Positions 30,223 through 38,018 of a stretch of 60,728 nt of DNA are shown piece by piece. The stretch spans positions 1-60,728 of the forward strand of contig NZ_JADEXQ010000025.1 in the NCBI RefSeq assembly GCF_015207035.1. The letters run 5' to 3'. Every line of letters begins with the position of its first letter. The first letter of the stretch is position 1. The position numbers and the translations under genes are program-made. The notes beneath the pieces are model-generated. The model made no database searches and had not been told where the DNA came from. It was given only the letters and a program-made list of their open reading frames with translations. The DNA is from Romeriopsis navalis LEGE 11480. GTDB lineage: Bacteria; Cyanobacteriota; Cyanobacteriia; Leptolyngbyales; Leptolyngbyaceae.

Positions 30223-31128
30223 ATGTCTGCTTTACCCAGCCATTCGCCGGTGCGATCGACGGGGCGACTCACTGTTGCGCAGTCAACCGCCCAGAAGACA
30301 TCCAAACCTACGGTTGCACAAACAACTAATCAAGCCCCTTCCCCTGCCGCCACCCAGTCAGCGACCGCCCCTTCATCCCGCTCAACTGCAGTTGTGGCCG
30401 TGGCAACGCCGCCGGCTTCCCAATCACCGAACTGGTGGATGTATTCCACTTTTGGTCTCAGCGGTATCCTCATTGTGCTTGGGATTACGTCCTATCTCCA
30501 GAGCCGCCAGCTTGAACGGTTGCTCCAGAAAGAGAAGCAACGGGCTCAACAGCTGAAGTACCACGTCAAGAAGCGGGGTGAGAAAATTATCAAGATGGAG
30601 AAAAATCCGGACTTGATTAATTCCCGCGATTTCAACCTGGACTACCTGCGCATGCGGATGGCCGAAGAGGTTTTCCACTTCGAAATTGTCAATCAAATCA
30701 AAAGTAAGATTCGGGAGAATATCACGATCGCGCTGCGGCCCAAGCAGGTTGAACAAGGTGCCCTTGGTATCGCCAGTAAATCGGGGCGGCAAATTAGCGA
30801 AATTTTTGATGTTGCCTACAAAACCGAGGAGCATGGGGCAACTCGCGTGTTGTTCCGAGTGGGGGTTCGGATGGTGAAACTCCCAACGCAGCCCACCTCC
30901 GTGACGATTAATCAGCTGCTCGACTGCATCGAAACGTTTCTGAGTCCGAGTCAAGAGCATGACACTTGGCAACCGACGATTCAGGGCCGTCTCGCCTACG
31001 TTCGGTGGGACCAGAAGGCTAAACCTACGCCCCTACTGATTATCGAGCAGACCCAAGAAGGTACAAATGTGACATTCCGGACGCAGCGAGCAATGTCACC
31101 CCCGCTGAGTGGTGCAAGCCGCAAGTGA
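30223..31128 (+). CDS. Membrane-anchored protein, unknown function
   Basis: A 301-residue protein from the ATG at 30223; a GTG at 30211 is four codons upstream. The first 75 residues are a low-complexity Ser/Thr/Ala/Pro/Gln region. A single membrane segment follows (about residues 80-98, STFGLSGILIVLGITSYL), then a basic coiled coil (LQSRQLERLLQKEKQRAQQL). A folded C-terminal domain of about 170 residues begins near MRMAEEVFHFEIVNQIKSK. I do not recognise the C-terminal domain. Proteins of this layout occur in cyanobacteria. A good intrinsic terminator follows it. Confidence 0.7.
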   Translation: MSALPSHSPVRSTGRLTVAQSTAQKTSKPTVAQTTNQAPSPAATQSATAPSSRSTAVVAVATPPASQSPNWWMYSTFGLSGILIVLGITSYLQSRQLERLLQKEKQRAQQLKYHVKKRGEKIIKMEKNPDLINSRDFNLDYLRMRMAEEVFHFEIVNQIKSKIRENITIALRPKQVEQGALGIASKSGRQISEIFDVAYKTEEHGATRVLFRVGVRMVKLPTQPTSVTINQLLDCIETFLSPSQEHDTWQPTIQGRLAYVRWDQKAKPTPLLIIEQTQEGTNVTFRTQRAMSPPLSGASRK

Positions 31129-31155
31129 ATTCACCCTAAAGCAAATGCGACGCCT

Positions 31156-31181
31156 CGGCTCAACCTTAGTTGAGCCGTTTT
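31156..31181 (+). terminator. Intrinsic terminator
   Basis: A perfect 9-bp stem (CGGCTCAAC at 31156-31164, GTTGAGCCG at 31169-31177) with a CTTA loop is followed by TTTTGC. It lies 27 bases after the stop at 31128. Confidence 0.75.
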
Positions 31182-31291
31182 GCGATCACTGCATTCCGGT
31201 AGAGCAACGCCAGTTATTCAACTGGCACAAGGCCTTGAGGAATTCCGGTTGTTGAACTTGTGGTCATCCCTCGCCAGCCCAAAATTTTCAA

Positions 31292-31328
31292 TAAAAAGCC
31301 TCCGATTCACTAGGCATGAATCAGAGGC
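31292..31328 (-). terminator. Intrinsic terminator on the minus strand
   Basis: Read on the minus strand, GCCTCTGATTCA (31328-31317) pairs with TGAATCGGAGGC (31309-31298) over a 7-base loop with one mismatch, and a TTTTTATT tract follows directly. There is no minus-strand gene to its right before the CHAT gene at 31754, so it should terminate an unannotated transcript. Confidence 0.6.
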
Positions 31329-31500
31329 GGAAATCAGGGTGCATCTACCATCTCTCTATACGTAATCCCCCTTGTGATCTCAGGCCAGTCGGCATAAAGA
31401 TCAGGCAAAGAGTCCTTAAAGTTCTAGTAAGGGATAAACCCTCTGATGCCGGGAAAAGTTAAGCGTGACATGATGAAAAATGACCTGTGACGTTTAGTCA
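31298..31500 (-). ncRNA. Candidate small RNA ending at the minus-strand terminator
   Basis: The strand to the right of the minus-strand terminator has no credible protein. It does have local structure: CGGCAT (about 31453-31448) pairs with ATGCCG (31396-31391), and an inner AGGG/CCCT hairpin lies between them. The 5' end and promoter are not identified; the right boundary given here is a guess. It could also be a leader of something else. I see no match to the RNAs I know by sequence (tmRNA, RNase P RNA, SRP RNA). Confidence 0.3.
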
Positions 31501-31753
31501 CCGGATCGCTGGCAAGATCATTGGCATGCCCCACATCCTTCCTGATTTCGTTACGGCCACTTGAAACTTTTTTGAAATTTGTCACTCTCTAGATAGATGA
31601 CAGTTCAAAAAAACTGATAGGTAATCTTGTCAAATTCCCCTGCCTTGCCCGTAAAATGACCGGATGCAAGCGCAGCGCCTGTGGGTATAGACAACAGGGC
31701 GACCAAAACTACCACTCAAATTTCGCAGACGGTCTTCTGGGAGAAGAATTATT
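31501..31753. other. Intergenic region upstream of the CHAT-TPR gene
   Basis: An AT-rich stretch (about 31560-31640) with several poly-A and poly-T runs precedes the + strand gene at 31754. A TTGTCA box (31627) with TAAAAT about 19 bases downstream is a possible but imperfect promoter. A GGGAGAAG ribosome site lies just before the GTG start. Confidence 0.35.
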
Positions 31754-34300
31754 GTGACCCAGGAATTTTACATTTCCGTAACGCCAGTCAGGGACGGCGA
31801 ATACTTGGTCAGAACAGAGCGCGTCGCAATGGGCGTGCCGCTGGCTGAAGAACTCGTGCATTGGGATGTTGATCACTGGCTGAGCCAGGCCGTGCAAGTC
31901 ATGCATGATCCATTGGTCGGTTTGCTGCGCGGCAAACGTAGTGGTTCGACTAGTACGGCCCCAGAAGCGGAACGCTATGACCTCGTCTCCCTCGGTCAAG
32001 CGCTATATGATGCGATTTTTCAAGGCACAATCCGGGATAGCTGGATGATTGCCCAAGGTGTGGCCCAAAATCAGAAGGAAATTCTGCGGCTGCGCTTGGG
32101 GTTGAAGGATGAGCGTTTACCGCTATTGCCCTGGGAAGTGCTGCACGATGGGGCCCGCCCGATCGCCACAAATACGGATGTAGTGTTTTCCCGCTACCGA
32201 TCGACGACGAACCGCACGGCTAATGCCGCTGAGTGGCGATGTGAGCCAAATAATGAACAGCCTCTGCGCATTTTAATGGTCTTGGCCGCGCCGACGGATC
32301 AGGAAGTCCTGCAGCTGCAACAAGAAGCCGAACAGCTGCAGCAAGAACTCCAGCGTGAGACGCCGAGCAGCAAGCAGCCAAACCTTGAACTTGCCATCCT
32401 GAATCAGCCGGGCCGTGAGCAGCTGACCCAGGCCCTAGAGCATGAGCATTATGACATCCTGCATTATGCTGGCCATAGCGATCTCAGTGCCTCCGGTGGA
32501 GACTTGTATCTGGTTAGCGAAAAAACTGGCCTGACGGAAGTTTTGAGTGGTGACGATCTCGCGGGGTTATTGGTCAATAATGGCGTGCGGATGGTGGTGT
32601 TCAATTCCTGTCAGGGGGTCTACAGTGCGAGCGCCAGCGAGAATGGCTCAAGCTCGGGCAGCCTCGCCGATGCCTTGCTGAAACGCAATGTTCCAGCGGT
32701 CTTGGCCATGGCGGAGCAGATTCCGGATGATGTTGCACTGAATCTGAGTCGTCTGTTCTATCGCAATTTGAAGCAGCGGAGTGCGATCGATCTGAGTATT
32801 GCCCGTGCGCGCCAGGGATTGCTGTCTTCCTATGGCTCGGATCAGCTCTATTGGGCGTTGCCAATTTTGTATATGCATGCGGAATTCGACGGCTATCTCC
32901 AAGCCCATCCGCAGCCGCTCCAACTCGCCAGTGAAGACTGGGAAAAAGACCTAGGGCCAGGGGATTGGATCCCCGAAGACTTACCTGATGCCAATTGGCC
33001 GGGGCAGGCAGAGCAAGACCAAGCCACGATCGATGGATTGCTCAAGGAATTAGCTGATAATGCGACTACGACTACGCCTCCTAAACCCCAGTTAATGGAT
33101 GCCAGCGATTTCCACCGACTGGGTCAGAAGTTAGCTGCTGAGAGTGATACGGCTGGTGCCTTAGAAGCGTTCGGCAATGCCATCAATCTCAACCCCGAAT
33201 TTGCAGCCGCCTACAATGACCTCGGTCAAGTGTTTGAACAGGATGGCAGTCTTTCTGAAGCAATGACTTCCTATAAGATGGCATTACGCTATCAGCCGGA
33301 GTTCTCTGAGGCCGAGAATAATCTGAGGAACCTGACCGAAAAAATTCTTGACCTGCCGCGAGAAGAGAAAGATGCCGATCGCCCCAGCGCCGATGCCGAT
33401 AAACCATCTGAATCGCTGATTGATCAGGTCAAACCCAAACAAAATCAGTCCTCATCGCATCCGTCCCAACCAACCCCAACACCGCCCAAAGATCGGATCT
33501 TTGCCCCCACAACAACTCAGAAACCCAAGCCTAATGCCCTAACGAATGGCAAAACTTTGGCGATGGCCGCTGCGAGTGTGGTGGTTTTGGGGAGTGTTTG
33601 GTTCTTAGCGAGCCGTCCCCCAAGCCAGAGTCCTGACCAACCCTTATCCCAAGCTGAGATTACGGCCCAAACGAACAATAAGGAACTCACGGCAATTTCT
33701 GCTCAGAGTTTTGCGCAGAAAGACCTGAAAAAAGGGAGTGAAGCCGTGGCTCAGCTATTGGAGCAAGGTGCCCTGATCGAAGCTCAAACCGCCCTAGCGG
33801 CAGTCGCACCCAGAGATCTACAAACTCCAATTATTAGCTATCTGCGCGGGCGTTTAGCTTGGGAAACCCTGAAGCAGGGTCGCAAAACCACTTATGAGTA
33901 TGGTGATGCGCGGCGTTACTGGAACACCGCGGTCAAAGAACAGCCGAATAACCATAACTATCGCACCACCCTCGGATTTGGGTTTTATGCCGAGCGCAAT
34001 TGGAAAGCGGCGGAGCAAACCTGGAAAGAGGCGATCAAGCGCTTAGACAATAGCAAGGCGAGTAGCACTGACCCCGATCGGCTCACGGCCTATGCCGGTC
34101 GTGCTCTTGCCCTGGCGAAACAAGCGAGAGAAGCTGGGAAAAATGATCAAAAGCAAATGGCGGAAGCGTTGAAGATTCGTGATCAAGTCGTGCGCTTGAA
34201 TACTGGTGAATTTCTCCCAGAGAATCTGGCAACCAATGACTGGCGTTGGACGGCACAGATGCTTGCGGATTGGGGCAATCTGTTAAGTGAAAAATCTTAG
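31754..34300 (+). CDS. CHAT-TPR membrane protein with N-terminal CHAT domain
   Basis: An 848-residue protein starting at GTG 31754 after a GGGAGAAG ribosome site. Unlike the three tandem copies, the CHAT domain is N-terminal (about residues 60-385), with the predicted catalytic His241 in HYAGHSD and Cys286 in FNSCQG. Two TPR repeats follow (about residues 450-530), then an acidic, Pro-rich linker. One membrane helix spans about residues 600-618 (LAMAAASVVVLGSVWFLA), and a second, probably periplasmic, helical-repeat domain ends the protein. There is no signal peptide, so the CHAT domain should be cytoplasmic. A good terminator follows. The function is unknown; it could be a signal-activated peptidase. 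Confidence 0.88.
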   Translation: MTQEFYISVTPVRDGEYLVRTERVAMGVPLAEELVHWDVDHWLSQAVQVMHDPLVGLLRGKRSGSTSTAPEAERYDLVSLGQALYDAIFQGTIRDSWMIAQGVAQNQKEILRLRLGLKDERLPLLPWEVLHDGARPIATNTDVVFSRYRSTTNRTANAAEWRCEPNNEQPLRILMVLAAPTDQEVLQLQQEAEQLQQELQRETPSSKQPNLELAILNQPGREQLTQALEHEHYDILHYAGHSDLSASGGDLYLVSEKTGLTEVLSGDDLAGLLVNNGVRMVVFNSCQGVYSASASENGSSSGSLADALLKRNVPAVLAMAEQIPDDVALNLSRLFYRNLKQRSAIDLSIARARQGLLSSYGSDQLYWALPILYMHAEFDGYLQAHPQPLQLASEDWEKDLGPGDWIPEDLPDANWPGQAEQDQATIDGLLKELADNATTTTPPKPQLMDASDFHRLGQKLAAESDTAGALEAFGNAINLNPEFAAAYNDLGQVFEQDGSLSEAMTSYKMALRYQPEFSEAENNLRNLTEKILDLPREEKDADRPSADADKPSESLIDQVKPKQNQSSSHPSQPTPTPPKDRIFAPTTTQKPKPNALTNGKTLAMAAASVVVLGSVWFLASRPPSQSPDQPLSQAEITAQTNNKELTAISAQSFAQKDLKKGSEAVAQLLEQGALIEAQTALAAVAPRDLQTPIISYLRGRLAWETLKQGRKTTYEYGDARRYWNTAVKEQPNNHNYRTTLGFGFYAERNWKAAEQTWKEAIKRLDNSKASSTDPDRLTAYAGRALALAKQAREAGKNDQKQMAEALKIRDQVVRLNTGEFLPENLATNDWRWTAQMLADWGNLLSEKS

Positions 34301-34344
34301 TTTGAGCCTGGATTTATCCGGCATCATGAGCCGTTTTACCCGTC

Positions 34345-34389
34345 AGCCCTAGTGATGTAGAGAATTCTTTGCATCGCTAGGGCTATTTT
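34345..34389. terminator. Terminator hairpin between convergent genes
   Basis: AGCCCTAGTGATG (34345-34357) pairs with CATCGCTAGGGCT (34372-34384), a 13-bp stem with one G-U wobble in RNA, followed by ATTTTC on the + strand. It lies between the CHAT-TPR gene and a minus-strand small gene and may serve both. Confidence 0.65.
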
Positions 34390-34415
34390 CTGCGACGCGA
34401 ATTTAACCCAGTCAA

Positions 34416-34745
34416 TTAGCGACGATCGATCTTCTGTGCGAGTAGTAGCGATAACACTGCACAACCACCGGCGATCGCGCCTAGTACGCCCAGGGATGAA
34501 CTTTGGTCTTTTTCAACTTGGGCGATCGTTGTTTTGGGCAAGGGCACATCCGCCCCCGGACTAATAATTTCTGACATGGATAGCCAACCCAACACCAAAA
34601 GCACGAGCCAAATGCCAGTGAGGATAATCATGGGATGCTTGCGCACGCCACCTTCTTGGGCATAACGGGTAGGGGAAGTCGGCCCGATCGATCGGGGTGT
34701 CCGGGTTACTGGTGGCAAATATGGACGATTATGGGGCGTTTCCAT
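34416..34745 (-). CDS. Small two-helix membrane protein, unknown function
   Basis: A 109-residue protein. The first 35 residues are Pro/Thr/Arg-rich and polar. Two hydrophobic helices follow (about residues 39-57, MIILTGIWLVLLVLGWL, and 85-103, LGVLGAIAGGCAVLSLLLA) separated by a polar loop. It ends in a basic KIDRR. No family recognised. It is transcribed alone, convergent with the CHAT-TPR gene. Confidence 0.65.
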   Translation of the reverse strand: METPHNRPYLPPVTRTPRSIGPTSPTRYAQEGGVRKHPMIILTGIWLVLLVLGWLSMSEIISPGADVPLPKTTIAQVEKDQSSSLGVLGAIAGGCAVLSLLLAQKIDRR

Positions 34746-34908
34746 GGTGATATTCCCCGAAAAAGTGAATGTTATGCCTCCATACTACTGAGAATTCTCA
34801 GGATGGAAAATCTCTCCGGCGAGGGTTCACAAAATTTGTTTTTAGGCAGCACGACATTTCAGTAGAAAATCTTGGGATTTTCGTGCTGATTGCTACAGAA
34901 ATATCGTA

Positions 34909-34940
34909 AATCAAGGTTGCTAAACGGCTGGACCTTGATT
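34909..34940 (-). terminator. Weak hairpin downstream of ddl
   Basis: AATCAAGGT (34909-34917) and ACCTTGATT (34932-34940) are perfect complements around a 14-base loop, just past the ddl stop codon on the minus strand. Only TTACGATATTT follows, so it is a modest terminator candidate. Confidence 0.4.
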
Positions 34941-34955
34941 GGGCCTCATGTGAGA

Positions 34956-36014
34956 TTAATTGGCTGGGGCGGTATGACGCTCGAGGGCAAATTGGACGAG
35001 TTGATCAACTAAGTCCTTGAATTCAATCCCGGCTTCCCGCCACAGCTGCGGATACATACTGGTTGAAGTAAATCCTGGCAGCGTGTTGATTTCGTTAATC
35101 AAGACTTCGCCGGTTGACTCAACATAGAAAAAGTCGACGCGGGCGAGGCCGGAACAATCGATTGCTTGAAATGCTTGCACCGCCAGCTCGCGAATCCGTT
35201 GCGCCACTGCATCGGGTAAGTTCGCGGGCAACGTTAAATCGGCTCGACCCGCCGTGTACTTGGTTTCATAGTCATAAAAATCACTATCAAAGGTAATTTC
35301 GCCAATTACGGAGGCCTTGGGATAGTCATTCCCGAGCACGGCACATTCCACTTCCCGGGCCGTGACGCCGGCCTCAACAATGATGCGGCGATCGTAACTC
35401 GCGGCGCTATCCAAGGCCGCTTCCAGTTCGGCATGGGTTCGACATTTTGAAATTCCGACGGACGAACCTAAATTCGCTGGTTTCACAAAACAGGGATAAC
35501 CCAATTCCGCAGCAATCTGATCACACAGCTTCGGAAATACACAGGGGTCAGAGTAAATTTGTGCGCGCGTCACGGCCATGTACTTCACCTGGGGAATCCC
35601 GGCTTGGGCAAATGCCATCTTCATGCCGATCTTGTCCATGCCCACGGATGAACCCATGACCCCTGAGCCAATGTAGGGTTTTTGCATCAGTTGCAGTAGA
35701 CCTTGAACGGTGCCATCTTCACCATTCGGGCCATGTAGAATCGGAAACCAGACATCCACACTCGCCGCGGCACTCGGAAATTGCCACAGATTCGGATTGG
35801 GCTCATTCGCTTCGAGGGGCTTGCCGGATTCGATTACCTGTTGGGCAATGTCGCTGGCCATCCACTGGCCATTTTTTTGAATATAGAAAGGTAAAACTTC
35901 GTACTTCTCGGCATTCGCATTTAATCCCTGAGAAATTGCGCCAGCGGAGATGATGGAGACTTCATGCTCTCCCGATCGTCCACCAAATAAAAGTCCGACC
36001 TTCAATTTGCTCAT
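34956..36014 (-). CDS. ddl: D-alanine--D-alanine ligase
   Basis: A 352-residue ATP-grasp enzyme that joins two D-alanines for peptidoglycan synthesis in the cytoplasm. The N-terminal motif is [31 protein letters not shown] holds the substrate-binding region; GSSVGISK is the ATP-grasp loop; and the C-terminus has the metal-binding [18 protein letters not shown]. The length and all motifs are normal for the family. The ATG at 36014 is clear. It is divergent from a HAD phosphatase gene 76 bases away. Confidence 0.96.
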   Translation of the reverse strand: MSKLKVGLLFGGRSGEHEVSIISAGAISQGLNANAEKYEVLPFYIQKNGQWMASDIAQQVIESGKPLEANEPNPNLWQFPSAAASVDVWFPILHGPNGEDGTVQGLLQLMQKPYIGSGVMGSSVGMDKIGMKMAFAQAGIPQVKYMAVTRAQIYSDPCVFPKLCDQIAAELGYPCFVKPANLGSSVGISKCRTHAELEAALDSAASYDRRIIVEAGVTAREVECAVLGNDYPKASVIGEITFDSDFYDYETKYTAGRADLTLPANLPDAVAQRIRELAVQAFQAIDCSGLARVDFFYVESTGEVLINEINTLPGFTSTSMYPQLWREAGIEFKDLVDQLVQFALERHTAPAN

Positions 36015-36090
36015 TACTCAATTGTCCTACTGAAATTATCTTCAAAGGGCACGCGAAGCCTTTAAGTTTAAGAGTGTATAACAACTCCGG

Positions 36091-36891
36091 ATGATTTCGC
36101 TGACCATCATGCCCTTGATCCCACCGACTGCTTTACGTCCGCTGGCTGAGTCTGATCAGGCCCTCAGTCAAATCCAACTCATTGCGACGGATATGGATGG
36201 GACGCTAACGATCGATGAAAAGTTCACGCCCCAGCTATTTCAAGCCTTGCAAAAGCTGCAACAGGCCCAAATCGCTGTGATTGTCATTACCGGACGATCG
36301 GCGGGGTGGGTGAATGCGGTCAATCATTATTTCCCGGTTGCGGGCGCCATCTGTGAAAACGGGGGGCTGTTTTATCAGGGCGACACCACCGAATTTTTGG
36401 TCGATATCCCAGACATTACGCAACATCGACAAAACTTGGCAGCGATGTTTCAGCAACTGCAGCAACGATTTCCGCAAATTCAAGAGGCCAGTGACAATCG
36501 GTTTCGGCTGACTGATTGGACATTTGATGTCGCGGGTCTCAGTCAAGCGGATTTAGCCGTTATGGATCAGCAATGTGCTGCGGCCGGATGGGGCTTTACC
36601 TACAGCACGGTGCAATGCCATATCAAACCACACGAACAGTCAAAAGCGAACGGGTTGCAGTATGTCCTGCAGCAGCATTTCTCCGCGATTTCCCTGGCGC
36701 AAGTTATGACGATCGGCGATAGTCCGAATGATGTCAGCTTGTTTAACCCGGTGATTTTCCCAAATTCTACGGGCGTACAAAATGTATCTCGCTATACCGA
36801 TCAGTTAGCGCACTTGCCGCGATTTATTACACCATCCCCAGAAGGTAAAGGGTTTTGTGAACTGGTTGATCGACTAATTTGTAGCAAATAA
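36091..36891 (+). CDS. HAD-superfamily hydrolase, Cof/SPP-like
   Basis: A 266-residue phosphatase of the HAD superfamily with a C2-type cap. Motif I is ATDMDGTLT with the nucleophile Asp34 and general acid Asp36. Motif II is VITGR. A cap segment holds ENGGLFY. Motif IV is IGDSPNDVSLF. This set is typical of the Cof/sucrose-phosphatase-like sugar-phosphate phosphatases; the substrate is not evident. Translation may start at 36091 or at the second Met at 36109. Confidence 0.85.
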   Translation: MISLTIMPLIPPTALRPLAESDQALSQIQLIATDMDGTLTIDEKFTPQLFQALQKLQQAQIAVIVITGRSAGWVNAVNHYFPVAGAICENGGLFYQGDTTEFLVDIPDITQHRQNLAAMFQQLQQRFPQIQEASDNRFRLTDWTFDVAGLSQADLAVMDQQCAAAGWGFTYSTVQCHIKPHEQSKANGLQYVLQQHFSAISLAQVMTIGDSPNDVSLFNPVIFPNSTGVQNVSRYTDQLAHLPRFITPSPEGKGFCELVDRLICSK

Positions 36892-36985
36892 CACCATTTA
36901 AGCTGAAATTGGTTGTGTTGAAATGGGCGGTGGCAAGGTATCTTGGATTACACCCCTTGCTTGTTGTTATCCCCTCAATGCCGTT

Positions 36986-37378
36986 ATGCAGCAACGTCGC
37001 TTTGATGCCCCGATCATTGTCTTAGTGAGTGCGCTACTCGCTTCTCGTCTCAGTCCGCTTTTGCCACGCAGTATTGTGCCTTGGCTTGGCTTGGGGACGA
37101 ATCTGCTCTTTGTTGTTGGGCTTGTGTGGCTAAGTGTGCGGCTATTGGACTGGTGGGGTGAAGAAGCCCCCGTCTTCCATCCCCGCAAAGCGGGTAAATT
37201 AGTCCGACTGAATTACCGTGAGGCCCAAGCGAGGCTACGCTTGATTGAATTATTTGCTGGTGATGCTCGGATGGCCCGGCGGCAAATTCGGATTCTGAAG
37301 GAACGCTATCCGCAGCGATCGGAGCAGTGGTATTGGGAGCGTGCGATTGTCGACTTAGAGGCGGATTTATCAGCGTAG
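36986..37378 (+). CDS. Small membrane protein with cytoplasmic tail, unknown function
   Basis: A 130-residue protein from the ATG at 36986; an upstream ATG at 36923 would add 21 residues. Two hydrophobic segments lie near the N-terminus (PIIVLVSALLASRL and LGTNLLFVVGLVWLSVRLL), followed by a charged helical C-terminal domain of about 75 residues with tryptophans near the end (SEQWYWERAIVDLEADL). I recognise no family. It follows the HAD gene by about 95 bases on the same strand and may be co-transcribed. Confidence 0.6.
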   Translation: MQQRRFDAPIIVLVSALLASRLSPLLPRSIVPWLGLGTNLLFVVGLVWLSVRLLDWWGEEAPVFHPRKAGKLVRLNYREAQARLRLIELFAGDARMARRQIRILKERYPQRSEQWYWERAIVDLEADLSA

Positions 37379-37720
37379 GATTAGCATCGGTTTGTGTCGC
37401 AATCCTGACGCGGTTGATATCTAGCGTTGGGATTGCCTGGATGATGTTGCGTGGATTGCGATCGACCAGAAACCTATCGTCACTTTGGTAATGGTGCGTC
37501 TAACGGCAATAGTTTGGCAATCCGCGCCAAGTGAAATTTTCCCGATGGTGAAGACCCTTGAATAAATCGTGATTGCCAGGGCATCCTCGAATATATAGCT
37601 TGGCAAAGGGTCCCCTTGGGCGATATTCACCGTGCTTGAATTGCTTTGCCTGATCGTTCTGAATTACCCCCATCCTGATTAGCTGGGATGATCGTGACCC
37701 AATTGGCCAGATAAATTGTC

Positions 37721-37850
37721 GTTGTAACTGCACTTTGCTGCCACCCCATTACCCCATTGCTAAATCAATTCAGCCGTTGTAATTGCACTTTGCTGCCACC
37801 CCATTACCCCACTGCCAAATCGATCAAGCCATTGCCTAATCAATTCAGCC
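37721..37850. repeat. 55-bp tandem direct repeat, 2.4 copies
   Basis: Copy 1 is 37721-37775 and copy 2 is 37776-37830, joined head to tail with few differences. A partial third copy of 20 bases (ending AATTCAGCC) runs to 37850. The unit contains GCTGCCACCCCATTACCCC. No spacer separates the units, so this is a minisatellite-like repeat, not a CRISPR. Confidence 0.85.
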
Positions 37851-37864
37851 GATGACTATGACTA

Positions 37865-37897
37865 ATGTGGGTGCAATCGCCTCGATTGCACCCACAT
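37865..37897. other. 15-bp perfect hairpin
   Basis: ATGTGGGTGCAATCG (37865-37879) and its exact complement (37883-37897) enclose only CCT. There is no T tract on either side, so it is not an obvious terminator. It sits just 3' of the tandem repeat and 120 bases upstream of the kinase gene. Confidence 0.6.
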
Positions 37898-38018
37898 AAC
37901 GCTGCCTCATAACCCGTCTCAATTAATAACTTAAAAAAATATTGCACTGTGATGCTGGATCACGCAGTGATTCCTGCGTTTCGATCGCATCGATCGCCAA
38001 TATCATCTCGCTTTTTAT

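Larger units (their letters stand above)
37379..38018. other. 640-bp non-coding region with repeats
   Basis: No convincing gene lies here; short minus-strand frames (37421-37630 and 37500-37733) have no family features. The region carries a 55-bp tandem repeat (described separately) and a 15-bp hairpin. It leads into the first hybrid kinase gene. Confidence 0.5.

Noticed and set aside
30424-30972. 182-codon minus-strand frame opposite the 30223 gene
   Set aside because: The sense frame has a better start, membrane helix and terminator.
31180-31365. 61-codon + strand frame in the gap before the CHAT gene
   Set aside because: It overlaps two hairpins and lacks a ribosome site.
37721-37850. 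CRISPR array
   Set aside because: Repeats abut without unique spacers and no cas gene is near.
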